12,354 bases of DNA from Hamiltosporidium magnivora (GCA_004325065.1 PITI01000442.1:1-12354); one strand, 5' to 3'; positions 1 through 8,521 are shown, counted from the first letter of the stretch. A program made the numbers and translations. The notes: generated by a model from the letters alone, not told the origin.

Positions 1-342
1 CACAATTTCAGGATTCACCGGTAAAATCAAGCTATCAAATTCTGAATTGAAAGGTGTGTCTAATTTAAAATTATTAGAAATTAAATTTTGTAAAATTTCA
101 ATCGCTTTGGAATATTCTCGTAAGTTATATAAACAGAGTGATTCATAGTATTTGGATGTTGTGGTTGAAAGAGACTGAAGTATATTAAGAGCTTGTGAAA
201 ACTGGCCACTTTCATAATAAAGTATTCCTAATATTGTTATATAATTAGGATTTGTTTGCAATAATGCAGATGTCAAAAAAATGGCATTGTAATAACTTTT
301 ATATTTTCTTAATAACAATATTTTGGATTCAAATGTAATCAT
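1..342 (-). CDS. TPR protein, N-terminal part; APC/C subunit-like (CDC27/APC3 or CDC16/APC6)
   Basis: The minus frame is open from an ATG at 342-340 to the window edge, giving 114 codons with the C-terminal part lost off the left side. No other in-frame ATG lies between this one and the upstream stops, and a CCC motif sits exactly six bases before it. Three helical-hairpin repeats are visible: residues about 14-30 (YKSYYNAIFLTSALL), 36-56 (TILGILYYESGQFSQALNIL) and 64-86 (YYESLCLYNLREYSKAIEIL). The G/A/Y spacing is that of tetratricopeptide repeats. The pattern of paired short helices, a YYxSGQ turn and then a K/R-YxxSLCLYNL helix resembles the N-terminal TPRs of the anaphase-promoting complex scaffolds CDC27/APC3 and CDC16/APC6, which dimerise through this region. 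That assignment is inference from family memory; another TPR protein is possible. No signal peptide or membrane segment is visible. I am confident it is coding, and much less sure which TPR protein it is. Confidence 0.75.
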   Translation of the reverse strand, partial: MITFESKILLLRKYKSYYNAIFLTSALLQTNPNYITILGILYYESGQFSQALNILQSLSTTTSKYYESLCLYNLREYSKAIEILQNLISNNFKLDTPFNSEFDSLILPVNPEIV

Positions 343-348
343 TTCTAA

Positions 349-351
349 GGG
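349..351 (-). promoter_or_regulatory. CCC start-proximal motif of the TPR gene
   Basis: On the minus strand the bases before the start read CCC-TTAGAA-ATG, with exactly six bases between the motif and the ATG. The same spacing occurs before NOT1. CCC or GGG triplets just upstream of the start are a described signal of microsporidian genes. C runs are rare in this DNA, so the paired occurrence is informative and supports the chosen start. AT-rich AATTT-type sequence lies just upstream. Confidence 0.55.
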
Positions 352-1336
352 ATTCAAACTAAATTCTTTTAAATTTTTATATTTGAAGAACACAAAAAAA
401 TATGGAATTAAATATAAATTAAAAGAAAAAATATCAATTTTAGTCCAGAGATATAAATGTTATTAAATTTTTTACCAAAAAATTAAAACTTCTTAGAAAA
501 TTGCTTAGAAAAATGATTAGAAACAAGTAAATATTTTTTAGATTTCCAGTAATACTATTTTTTTTTAAAAAAATACTTCAAACGTGCCTTTTAAACTTTC
601 AAATTTTATTTTTTTTGTTCTCTTTTAATTGTTATATTATAAATCGTAGAATAAACAACAAAAATAATTTAAAAAATAAAAAAGGAAAAGCAAATATATT
701 TCAAGGACTATATAGTGCATTATATAATCAAATATTCGTTTAGGTTAAATTCTTTACTTTTAACTTTTAGTAAAAAAAATAAAGTTTACTAAATCATGTT
801 TCATGTTCCTTTGATTTTATGATGGAAAATATACCAAAAGAAAATACATATATTTGTACTTCTTGAGCTACTTTTGTTATCTCAATAAAAAAGAGTTCAA
901 ATAATTTATTTACTTTACATACCTTTTAGCTTCTCAAACTATGAATAAATACAAATAACAAACATTACAGTTCCCAATTTGATTTGTTATTATGGCTAAA
1001 CAAAATACTATATATTCTCATTTTGGTAAGTTATATTTTCGGCTTGTACAAAGAGAGTTTAAACTATAATTTTAATCAATTTTAAAAACAAAAATATTGT
1101 ATCTTTAAGATTCAAGATTAAAGAAAGATTAGCTTTTTTACAGAAACCTAAATTGGGTTTCATAAATCATAAGTATATGCTAGAAAATTGAATAAATACT
1201 AAAATGAATATTTTTAATTCTAATTATATTTTCTCATCTAGAATCCCTTTTTTTTATGAAATATTTTATAACTTGTTTGAATTGTTTCTATGACATTTAT
1301 TTAATAATAGCCATTATATACTAAATAACAAAAATA
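352..1336. other. AT-rich intergenic spacer, no gene seen
   Basis: This is nearly 1 kb of AT-rich DNA with frequent stops in all frames. I found no conserved protein texture, tRNA-like box or tandem repeat. The only structures seen are a 9-bp inverted repeat at 766-793 and a weak 6-bp inverted repeat (GAAACC/GGTTTC, 7-base loop) at 1143-1161. It lies between the start of the TPR gene and the 3' end of the retrotransposon relic. Confidence 0.5.
766..793. repeat. 9-bp perfect inverted repeat (hairpin)
   Basis: TTTAGTAAA at 766-774 and its exact reverse complement TTTACTAAA at 785-793 are separated by a 10-base loop. The stem is all A/T except one G-C pair, so it would be weak. It lies about 420 bases upstream of the TPR gene start. 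It may be chance in AT-rich DNA, and no function can be assigned. Confidence 0.35.
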
Positions 1337-1360
1337 TTTTATTTAATAAAATTCTGGGTT
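1337..1360 (-). repeat. Conserved 3'-terminal block of the retrotransposon, copy 1, with AATAAA
   Basis: Read on the minus strand the block opens with AACCCAGAATT and ends in a TTAAATAAAA run. It matches 11676-11699 at 23 of 24 positions, the only difference being T versus A at the twelfth base. It contains a poly(A)-type AATAAA (1343-1338). Sequence on either side is far less alike, which suggests this is the 3' untranslated end used as the RNA terminus and possibly as the recognition site for the reverse transcriptase. Confidence 0.65.
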
Positions 1361-1474
1361 GATGAAGTTATCTCTTTTATATAATTTTTTCCACTTTTTA
1401 GCCAATTCATTATACTCTCTTGAATTCAACTCTTATTTCATGTCTATTGCAAGTTTGTTTAGTGTGATTACACG

Positions 1475-1675
1475 TCATCTAAAATAAGGGGTAAATATTA
1501 TTGATTCGCACTTTTTAACACCATATCCCTTGTTGTTCACTTGATCTAAAGAAGGTGTTGGTTGTTTGTGTATCTCAGCTGCTTCAATAACGCTTAATGA
1601 AGCTCTTTCACAACTCTCTTTAGAATTTAGTCTGAGACCCAAATTATTTTCTTCAATCATAGGATATTGTTTCAC
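1475..1675 (-). pseudogene. Retrotransposon C-terminal tail fragment, copy 1
   Basis: This 66-codon open piece lies downstream of the RLE fragment. It aligns with the tail of copy 2 (12012-11815) through a shared start MKQ and shared E-R-A, V-I, A-E, H, P, L, Q and a Y-G-V-K near the end. Keeping the same frame open in both copies argues that it was the true C-terminal coding part. It has its own ATG only by chance. In the gap between it and the RLE fragment another minus frame carries T-H-E residues also present in copy 2, so at least one frameshift separates the two pieces. Confidence 0.6.
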
Positions 1676-1757
1676 CGTCTTCTTGAGTACTATCGACTAA
1701 ATGTATGGCTTTACATTCATGAGTATTATTAATCTTTTTACATACTTTTATGTGATT

Positions 1758-2165
1758 TTACACAATACCGTTCCAGATCACCACATAAAGTATTATCTCA
1801 ACCATAAATTTATAAATAAGGCTTAAATCATTAGCTAATAGGCCATGCTTCCTAAGCTTCTCTGTTTCAACCATTTGAAGAGAATCTTGGGATGTGATCC
1901 CTACTTCGAGGTGGGTTATACTATTCTGCCTCTTATCATAAATGAATATATCTGGTATATTATTCCTGATTTTAACATCAGCTTCTATTCTGATGTCCAC
2001 TCATAGCTTTGCATACTCGCTATCAAAAATTTCATGAACTGAGTGACTCCTAATTTGTTTTGAAGATTTGAATTTATATCTATTTAGTAGAAGTAAGTGC
2101 AGGCATCGTATTATTTCGTTGTATCGTCTAGTATAGTCATGACTGTACACTTTTTTATCTCGTAC
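1758..2165 (-). pseudogene. Restriction-like endonuclease (RLE) domain fragment, copy 1
   Basis: One minus frame carries YTRRYNEIIRCLHLLL (about 2135-2088), a linker, then IPDIFIYD, LEVGITSQDSLQ and ETEKLRK, the P-D ... E ... K spacing of PD-(D/E)XK-type RLE domains in R2/R4-group retrotransposons. The frame is broken by a TGA at 2003-2001, where copy 2 has an arginine codon, and ends at TAA 1760-1758, where copy 2 continues after a one-base difference. Compared with copy 2, the K-Y of the lysine motif has become K-H and the residue before P-D is I instead of R. About 59 of 80 residues match copy 2. This domain would nick the target DNA in an active element; this copy is dead. Confidence 0.75.
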
Positions 2166-2195
2166 TTAAATAGTCTACTGTTTTCGGGATGTGAT

Positions 2196-2285
2196 GCATT
2201 GTTAGCACACATTATCTCAGCTTAAAATACATTTTTATCCTTAACATAGCAAAAAAACTGCTTCATCGCGTGGTCTTCCACCCCT
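2196..2285 (-). pseudogene. Remnant of the pre-endonuclease zinc-knuckle region
   Basis: The frame that continues into the RLE fragment shows RPRDEAVF (about 2282-2259) and then a C-x-x-C pair (2207-2196), followed closely by the conserved YTRRYNE stretch. In RLE-type elements a C-C-H-C zinc knuckle lies between the RT and the endonuclease. Here several in-frame stops interrupt it and the histidine and last cysteine are not recognisable. A second frame over the same bases also has open stretches, so the local frame history is uncertain. Confidence 0.4.
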
Positions 2286-2439
2286 TATTTTTATCACACT
2301 TGAGGTGCCATTTACCCTACAAGTTCGTTTTTTATAGGATTGTATAATTTGAATTTGGTTTTTAGCTGTCGATTTTTCTTTATAAGTTGGCTAGTTGAGC
2401 ATCTTCTGGTTTCTTCTTTGTAAATTCCTATTCCGTCCC

Positions 2440-2607
2440 TTATTTTAAATTTAAACAGTCTTTTTTTAGGGCAAGATAAGCTTTGTTAATGTTATCTCGA
2501 TTTGGGATTGCTGCCCTTCTGGTAGATATGTATTTAGATTTTTCTAGACAAGCCATGAGTTTCAAAAGTATATGTTCGCTTTTGAACTGACATATGTAAC
2601 CTTCTTC
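2440..2607 (-). pseudogene. Retrotransposon connector fragment between RT and endonuclease, copy 1
   Basis: A stop-to-stop minus piece of 55 codons (TAG at 2610-2608, TAA at 2442-2440) reads as protein: FKSEHILLKLMACLEKSKY, then STRRAAIP and INKAYLALKKDCLNLK. The composition is alternating basic and leucine-rich, as in the helical connector after the RT thumb of R2/R4-group elements. It has no start codon in a sensible place and was found only by reading the strand by hand. Position and orientation fit the same element. Confidence 0.55.
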
Positions 2608-3058
2608 CTAATTCTCCTGTGAGATTGTAAAGACATTCTTTATAGCTTGAATGTGATTTCTTTTTCACTAAACTGCTCGTATTGCATCATATAACATGGA
2701 CAAGCCGGAATTTCAAGTCGAGGTTACCTATGAATAGTTTCCTAAAAACATTACATGTTAACTGATGGCTTGAAATAAATTTCTTGCATTTAATCTTGTG
2801 CAGCAAATTCTATATACTCGTGCTATATGTTTAATCTACATTTCATCAAATGACTTTAATGTTTGCATTCTTCTGCTATTTTATATTATCCCAGAATATT
2901 TGTAATTTTATATTTTTTAAAAACTAGCGGTATCTTCACAGCAGAGATCATTTATGACCGATCAATCTTTGTTGACTTCCAATACTATGTTTTTCATAAA
3001 AATTTGTACCTCCCTAGTTATTTGTTAAATGTTGTCTATCTTTAGCAAGGAACTTGAG

Positions 3059-3377
3059 TTGATCAATGAACAAGATAAGATTGGTGAGTGTGATACGTCC
3101 TTCGTGCATATTGCCAACCTATTTATTTCTCATTAAAATTTCGGAATAATGAATCCCTATATACAAGCAACAATAATGACAGATTATATTTCTGCATTAC
3201 CACTTTATCAATCTTCTTGTTCATGATTTCTTTGAGTCTTACTAAAATATTAATTTTCCATTTTTATATTTTTACTTTGGTACATTTCTGGAGGGAATCG
3301 GATAAATATAGACTTTCGCATTAAGCTTAAAATTATATTCAATAGATGGAACCATAAGCTTTTTTGACTTCATTCCA
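3059..3377 (-). pseudogene. Reverse transcriptase palm remnants, copy 1
   Basis: Three pieces in different frames carry RT palm motifs in order. WNEVKKAYGS (3377-3348) corresponds to motif A (W-x-D-x-K-K-A-Y-D-S in related elements), with the catalytic aspartate position now E. KWKINILV to RDSLFRNFN (within 3263-3126) corresponds to the segment up to motif B (G-D-S-L). LILFIDQLKFLAKDR (about 3082-3038) corresponds to the F-V-D-D box, where the second catalytic aspartate is now Q (CAA at 3061-3059). These losses alone would abolish polymerisation. The motif assignments rest on remembered family patterns; the residues are read directly. Confidence 0.65.
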
Positions 3378-3380
3378 CGT

Positions 3381-3904
3381 TGATTTAAGATTGACAAAAA
3401 AAGTCAAAATTATTTGATCGATTTCAAATAAGAAATATATGCAAAAATTGTTCAATCAGTTTATTTCAAAACACTTAAAGTAACAACTAATATATGTTCT
3501 CTAATCATATAGTATATTTATTGTTAAAAATAGAATATTTAAGCCATTATAAGGTAAGTTTCATCTTTTCATGCATAAAACTAGGCTTTATTTTGTACAA
3601 TCAAATTATTATGTTTCAAGGGAAGAAGTGTTCGACAAATATTTCCAAATTTATTTTCAATTTTTTATTAGTTTAAAAATCCAAAAGCAGCTTTCTATAA
3701 ATGATAGCATTGCAATGTAAATGCTATAAATTATAAAAAAAATAGTAAATAATAAACTTAAAAATCCAAAATAGAAATTTCACAGTTAAAAATTGTTAAT
3801 AGAAATACATTTAAATATGTTTTTAAAAATTTAAAATTTATAGAAAAACAATTCACTTTCACGATTTTTATTTTACACAACACCATAATATATTTTATAT
3901 AAAA
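3381..3904. other. AT-rich spacer between retrotransposon relic and NOT1 3' end
   Basis: About 520 bases with no recognised gene. The minus strand beyond motif A of the relic no longer reads as RT, so the 5' boundary of the element is lost here. A 60-codon plus frame with an ATG (3494-3676) is hydrophobic and resembles chance ORFs of similar size across the window. The part next to NOT1 is its 3' flank. Confidence 0.45.
3867..3872 (-). terminator. Candidate poly(A) signal of NOT1
   Basis: AATAAA on the minus strand lies 33 bases past the NOT1 stop codon (TAA at 3907-3905). Short 3' ends with A-rich polyadenylation signals suit microsporidian genes, but the hexamer is cheap in DNA this AT-rich. 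Confidence 0.3.
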
Positions 3905-6900
3905 TTAACCTATTTTTTTACTTTCTACTTTAAAAAATCTATTGTAGCAAACCTCTAAACTTTCTGGACCATTCCCACACATAAACCTACAAACCACAAC
4001 ACCACCAATTTCTTCTTTAAATTTATTTAATGTCTTTTCAATCACTTTAATCGCACAATTAGAAATATTATTGTTATCTACCAAATTATCAACTAATCCA
4101 TATATAATCCACTTTCTATCGTTCGTATCTTCATATTCAGAAATGACTTCCAAAACTTTTTCAATATTTTCTGTTCTTAAAGCGTTCAAAATTTTTATGT
4201 AGGCAGAATTTCCTGAAATTTTTGTTGTGACAGATCTTTTGGAATTTAAAAGATTTTTTAATTTATCAAATTTGTTTGGACATTGATATGAAAACAACCA
4301 ACTATTTTCAACAAAGAAAGGCTCGCATTTTTCAAATATTTTATAAAATATTTGTTCAACAATACTTAAAACATAATCATTATTAAATATTCTTGCACCT
4401 TTCAATAGAGAAAGACATATTTCAACACCAAAAGTACAACCATCTTGATTAAAAAATAAATCTTTTGTAATTTTTTCATTTACCAATTCCAAATATCCAA
4501 TAAAATAAAAAGGCATATTCTCAGGTGAAAACAACTTCAAAATAGAATAAACCATATTTCTACTTTCTATTGAAATACTTAAATATCTAAAAAGAATTAC
4601 TATGAATCGATGAAACATTTTGTAAGATAAATAACATCCCTTTTCCCAAGATGAAATAAACCAATTTATCATAATTTTTATACCTTCTTTAGCAAGACTC
4701 CATTCTTTTTCTAAAAGTGTTTTTGGAAGCAAATCTATTTTAGCGTAGCAATAAGAAGAAGGAATTCTTGAATACCTAACAAAATGATCCCATGAAATTT
4801 GAATGTAAATATAAATCCAATTTAAATCCAAATCATTTTCAAAAACTCCTTCTAAATTACTAATTTTTTCTAAATTTATATTTTCTGTCGAAATATTACT
4901 TTCGATGATTAAATAACTCACATTTTTTAAAAATTCATAAACACCATCGTCGTATTTTTCTTCATTAAATTTTGCCAAAACTTCGATTGTAAAGATAAAA
5001 TCATAAGGAGTACAATATTTTACATCGGAAAGAAGCAATCGTTGTAGAACCGATAAAACAAATTCTGTCTTATTTAAGACAATCTTTGCCATGTATTGAT
5101 CGTATTCTAATGGATTGAGAATCTTTCTTTTGATAAATTCAGTTATTAAAGCAGAATTGTATTTTCTTTCGTCATCAGCATAAATAAGCCAAGAAATAAC
5201 TTCATTCGCAGTTCTAAAAGAAAACGACATAACTTTTTGTAATAAATCTATAAATTTTGAAGAATGTGGTTCCTTTAAAAGTTGACCTATAATACACTGA
5301 CATAACGGTTCACATAAATCTTCATTTTTTTTAAGAAATTCTAATAAGGGTTCTTCTTTTTTTGTCGCAAGATAATTCGACCATTCTTTATGAACGACGA
5401 GGGATTTCTTATCAGGAGATCTTCTTCCAATATTCGAAAGTGTGTTTTTTATTTCATTGTATTCACTCAGTGTAATCGGTCTTAACTCCATTTTTTCAGG
5501 AATATCGGGAAAATTTAAAAGCGAAATGTTCAAAGGAAACAAAATAAACTTTTCTTTTGTTGGTTTTTGTTGTGTAATATTTATATTTTCTATTTGTTTA
5601 TGCAAATCGTTAGGTTCTATAGATATATCTTTAGTTTGTTTATGCGCATTAATAGGCTTGGTTTCAAAATCGTCAAACTCATAATCATTCTGATCAAAAT
5701 CCTCAACTATTTCTCTACTTTTTAATAACTCAGTCGCTTTTTTTATTTTTATATCATCAACCTTACGAACACCGCCTCCATATAAAATACGACTTATACC
5801 GACCTTTTCGATTATTTTACAGCACAATTCAACATTTTTATCGGCAATTTCATTAATTCTTTCCATTTCTACCTCTAAATTAGCCAACTTCAAAAAATGT
5901 GAAATATTTGCACAAATACTGGCCTTTATAGGTTCATGAGATGTCACATGAGTCAGTGCAGAAACAAGATTGAGCATCAGCGTATTTACATGCATAAAAT
6001 CAGGCATAACATCTTCCTCCAAGTTTAAATAAAAAATCCCTACACTCGTTTTTTCCGCAATTCCACTTATTCGCTCCAAAATACACGTACTTATTTCCCT
6101 GATACTGAAATCAATAGCCATACTTATAATATGCCTAGATGTCGAATCAACCTCTCCCAATATATATTCTGTCAAATAGTTGTAATAAGAAAAAGACTGT
6201 GTTTTCCTCAAAACATTTATATTCAATAAATTAAATAAATGCGTAATTCTTTCTCTAATAACAGACAATCCAAATGAATGATAAATATTTGATAAAAGCT
6301 GTAAAAGCATCAAAATATAAGGATTGTTTGGTTTAAAAACCAAAGAATTAATTGACTGTGAAAGAAAACAAGTTAAAAAAGTTGTAACCAAAATAACTCT
6401 ATGCTTCTTAATTCCATAAAGAGTAAATGCTTTACAATCAAAAATTTCTAAAGGAAATATTTTGTTTTGTGATAAAGTAAGTCTACCAATCAGCACTCCT
6501 ATATCTTGTGCATAAGACAAAGCAAAAGATTTATGTGGTTTGAGATCTATTATATAATAAAGGACATTAAGAGACCTTCCAATAAAAAAGGTTAAAAACG
6601 GATCTTTGACTAACAACAGATAATTAGTGAGAGGTGTAATTTTTTCTTTACACAAATGATCGTTTAAAATGTGCTTTACAAGAAAAATATACGACTCAGG
6701 ATTTTTTTTTAAAAAATTATTGGTTATGGTAACCAATGTATGTAAATCTGTTTCGAACGAAATTGAAATTTCTTGGCTACCGTATTTGAAATATTCAGAA
6801 GCACAATTAGAATCCGAGGAACATAAAATATTTATAATTCCGCTGTTATTTTTGTTTCTTGAAAAATATATTCTATTTTTTGAAGAATAAATTGCTTCAT

Positions 6901-8515
6901 AAAATTCTATTCTGGTCATTTCTCCATCCTCACTTTCTTCATAAATAGCTATTCCTTCTCCTCCTATTCTTTCTGAAATTCCATTTATTTCTCTGACTTC
7001 TCTTTCAAATTCTGGGAAATCGTTTATGCAATTTACAATCATATCAAATATTTTTAAAGCAAATTGGTATTCTCTAATTTGAGTGTCTTTTAACTTAAGA
7101 GCGTTAGAAATTACAGACAATATTTTTTTCTGATAAAAAGGAGTCAAAATTTTTTTCTCTAAAAGTTTCGCATAAACTTCACAAAGAATTTCTGAATTAA
7201 CTTTTGCAAGCGATGAAAAGTTGGAATAAAGCAAAGAAAATATTTTCAATGCTAAATCTTTTTCTTGTGGTGTTCCTTTAACATACTTTGAGAGTAAAGC
7301 AATGTAATCAGTACGTTTCTTATTTTTTATTATTGAAGAAATAAATTCATTGGCATGTTGGTCGAGAGTTGTTTTTTTAGAAATCAGACTTTTAATTTCC
7401 AAAGGAAGAACATTTTTAAATTTGGAAAATAATAAAACTGTTTCTCTGGAAAAAGATTTCGAAAGAATATCTAATGTTTGGATTATAGAAATAATTACTT
7501 CGGCATTTAAAGGAAAAAATTCATCGGTTTCTTGGACTGCATTGCCGTTTCGATATGAAAATTCTGATCGAATTTTATTTTTTGAATTTTCTTCATTTAA
7601 AAATTTGTCGTATAAATACATTAAAAAAGTTTGACTGAAATTTTCTTTTCTATTTGCGTAGGTATTTGTTATCCATAACGAAAGATTCAAATGATCACGT
7701 CTTGAACTCAAAATTATTATATCGAAACAAAAATATGGTGGCATAAGTGTTTCACTCAAATAAGGAAGCATTTTATATTCCAAAGTAAGATCTAAAATAC
7801 GCGAGAGTGACATTACATTGGAATTAAGCAATGAAGTGAGAGTAATACAAAGAGTCGGATTTAAGTTAAAAATAATATAAATCAAATTTGGATTTTCTGG
7901 TGTGAAAGCTATAAACAGCTCTGAAAGTACGGAAAAAAAATTGGGATAAATTAAACAAAGACCAAAAATTGTATAAAAAGGTGACAATTTTTTCAGGGTA
8001 ATAAGATGGTGTGGATAAAATGGTAAAAGTGTAAATATTTCTATCGAATTAAGTGGATGGTCAATTTTTATATTTTTTAAATATTTAAGTGGAATATTAG
8101 TGATTATAGGGGTGATGGGAATCGGATCGCTTAGATAAAAAGTGATAAAGAAATCTTGAGCTCTTGAATTTTTCCATTTTTTAAAGAATATTTGGTACGG
8201 AAATGGTTTTGTTGTAACAACATTCCAAATATCAAAAATATGTTTGAAACAACTAGAATCGGGTGGATTAAAATCTGTAGAATCAAATAAAAAAATTTCA
8301 TTCCAATTTAAATGGGTCGCCTTTTGACTAATCAATGAAAATATCTCCTTATAGTCCCATGGTAAATCAGAAGATATAAAATAAAATATTAAGCTGGTTA
8401 TTTGAGTATTGGTGGTGTTTTCATTAATAATTGAGTTTACAAATGATTTTGTAAGTTTCTGTGGTGAAATAAGTTGAAAGTGATGCTTTAAAATATGATC
8501 GTTGTTTATATCCAT
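3905..8515 (-). CDS. NOT1: CCR4-NOT complex scaffold subunit NOT1 (CNOT1/CDC39)
   Basis: NOT1 is the scaffold of the CCR4-NOT deadenylase, which shortens mRNA poly(A) tails. The 1,536-residue ORF matches the family along its length: N-terminal HEAT region (LNWNEIF near 69, WKN near 115, SLSRILDLTLEYK near 235, SSRRDHLNLSLWI near 270); TTP-binding-type MIF4G (about 385-512, ending FPEFEREV); CAF1-binding MIF4G (about 575-770, HKSFALSYAQDIGVLIGRLT near 660 and VFKPNNPYILMLLQLL near 725); CNOT9-binding DUF3819 (about 785-910, LTHVTSHEPIKASICANI, then NVELCCKIIEK); acidic linker (about 912-990); and C-terminal NOT1 superfamily domain (about 1130-1530, FYFIGYLELVNEKI near 1332, GNGPESLEVCYNRFFK near 1513). 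It is shorter than the human and yeast proteins (over 2,000 residues), and ends just after the helix that normally precedes the last helices. The ATG is preceded by CCC at six bases. No intron or membrane segment is seen. Confidence 0.93.
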   Translation of the reverse strand: MDINNDHILKHHFQLISPQKLTKSFVNSIINENTTNTQITSLIFYFISSDLPWDYKEIFSLISQKATHLNWNEIFLFDSTDFNPPDSSCFKHIFDIWNVVTTKPFPYQIFFKKWKNSRAQDFFITFYLSDPIPITPIITNIPLKYLKNIKIDHPLNSIEIFTLLPFYPHHLITLKKLSPFYTIFGLCLIYPNFFSVLSELFIAFTPENPNLIYIIFNLNPTLCITLTSLLNSNVMSLSRILDLTLEYKMLPYLSETLMPPYFCFDIIILSSRRDHLNLSLWITNTYANRKENFSQTFLMYLYDKFLNEENSKNKIRSEFSYRNGNAVQETDEFFPLNAEVIISIIQTLDILSKSFSRETVLLFSKFKNVLPLEIKSLISKKTTLDQHANEFISSIIKNKKRTDYIALLSKYVKGTPQEKDLALKIFSLLYSNFSSLAKVNSEILCEVYAKLLEKKILTPFYQKKILSVISNALKLKDTQIREYQFALKIFDMIVNCINDFPEFEREVREINGISERIGGEGIAIYEESEDGEMTRIEFYEAIYSSKNRIYFSRNKNNSGIINILCSSDSNCASEYFKYGSQEISISFETDLHTLVTITNNFLKKNPESYIFLVKHILNDHLCKEKITPLTNYLLLVKDPFLTFFIGRSLNVLYYIIDLKPHKSFALSYAQDIGVLIGRLTLSQNKIFPLEIFDCKAFTLYGIKKHRVILVTTFLTCFLSQSINSLVFKPNNPYILMLLQLLSNIYHSFGLSVIRERITHLFNLLNINVLRKTQSFSYYNYLTEYILGEVDSTSRHIISMAIDFSIREISTCILERISGIAEKTSVGIFYLNLEEDVMPDFMHVNTLMLNLVSALTHVTSHEPIKASICANISHFLKLANLEVEMERINEIADKNVELCCKIIEKVGISRILYGGGVRKVDDIKIKKATELLKSREIVEDFDQNDYEFDDFETKPINAHKQTKDISIEPNDLHKQIENINITQQKPTKEKFILFPLNISLLNFPDIPEKMELRPITLSEYNEIKNTLSNIGRRSPDKKSLVVHKEWSNYLATKKEEPLLEFLKKNEDLCEPLCQCIIGQLLKEPHSSKFIDLLQKVMSFSFRTANEVISWLIYADDERKYNSALITEFIKRKILNPLEYDQYMAKIVLNKTEFVLSVLQRLLLSDVKYCTPYDFIFTIEVLAKFNEEKYDDGVYEFLKNVSYLIIESNISTENINLEKISNLEGVFENDLDLNWIYIYIQISWDHFVRYSRIPSSYCYAKIDLLPKTLLEKEWSLAKEGIKIMINWFISSWEKGCYLSYKMFHRFIVILFRYLSISIESRNMVYSILKLFSPENMPFYFIGYLELVNEKITKDLFFNQDGCTFGVEICLSLLKGARIFNNDYVLSIVEQIFYKIFEKCEPFFVENSWLFSYQCPNKFDKLKNLLNSKRSVTTKISGNSAYIKILNALRTENIEKVLEVISEYEDTNDRKWIIYGLVDNLVDNNNISNCAIKVIEKTLNKFKEEIGGVVVCRFMCGNGPESLEVCYNRFFKVESKKIG
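5576..5662 (-). repeat. Two 14-codon in-frame repeats in the NOT1 linker
   Basis: The 11-base string TTTGTTTATGC (plus strand) occurs at 5593-5603 and 5635-5645, exactly 42 bases apart, inside more loosely similar flanks. In the protein this gives two degenerate 14-residue units, NAHKQTKDISIEPN and DLHKQIENINITQQ (about residues 956-983). They lie in the charged linker between the DUF3819 and C-terminal domains, a region expected to be disordered and tolerant of slippage or duplication. Confidence 0.5.
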
Positions 8516-8521
8516 TTTCGA

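Larger units (their letters stand above)
1337..3380 (-). mobile_element. Decayed non-LTR retrotransposon with restriction-like endonuclease (R2/R4 group), copy 1
   Basis: Reading the minus strand piece by piece gives collinear fragments of one RT-endonuclease polyprotein in the right order. They are RT motif A (3377-3342), a palm fragment (3263-3126), a damaged F-I-D-D box (3070-3059), a thumb fragment containing TRLNARNLFQAIS (ending near 2761), a connector (2607-2443), C-x-x-C (2207-2196), RLE (2165-1761), a C-terminal tail (1675-1475) and a 3' block shared with copy 2 (1360-1337). Frames shift repeatedly and stops are common, so it cannot encode a working protein. Non-LTR elements of this type cut DNA with the C-terminal RLE and copy their RNA by target-primed reverse transcription. 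The R4/Dong-like assignment is from memory of the family. The 5' part before motif A is not recognisable, so the upstream boundary is approximate. No target-site duplication was found. Confidence 0.8.

Noticed and set aside
1143..1161. GAAACC/GGTTTC inverted repeat
   Set aside because: Six-base stems are expected by chance in a window of this size.
2863..3045. 60-codon plus-strand ORF
   Set aside because: It lies antisense to the RT remnants and starts at a non-ATG codon; it is a shadow of the relic.
3494..3676. 60-codon plus-strand ORF with an ATG
   Set aside because: Hydrophobic AT-codon composition, no start signal like CCC, no recognisable motif and a length typical of chance ORFs here.
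5442..5684. 80-codon plus-strand ORF
   Set aside because: It lies wholly antisense within NOT1, whose minus frame is supported along its whole length.
6669..6890. 73-codon plus-strand ORF
   Set aside because: Antisense shadow of the NOT1 segment between its two MIF4G-type domains.
7350..7634. 94-codon plus-strand ORF
   Set aside because: Antisense shadow within the N-terminal half of NOT1.
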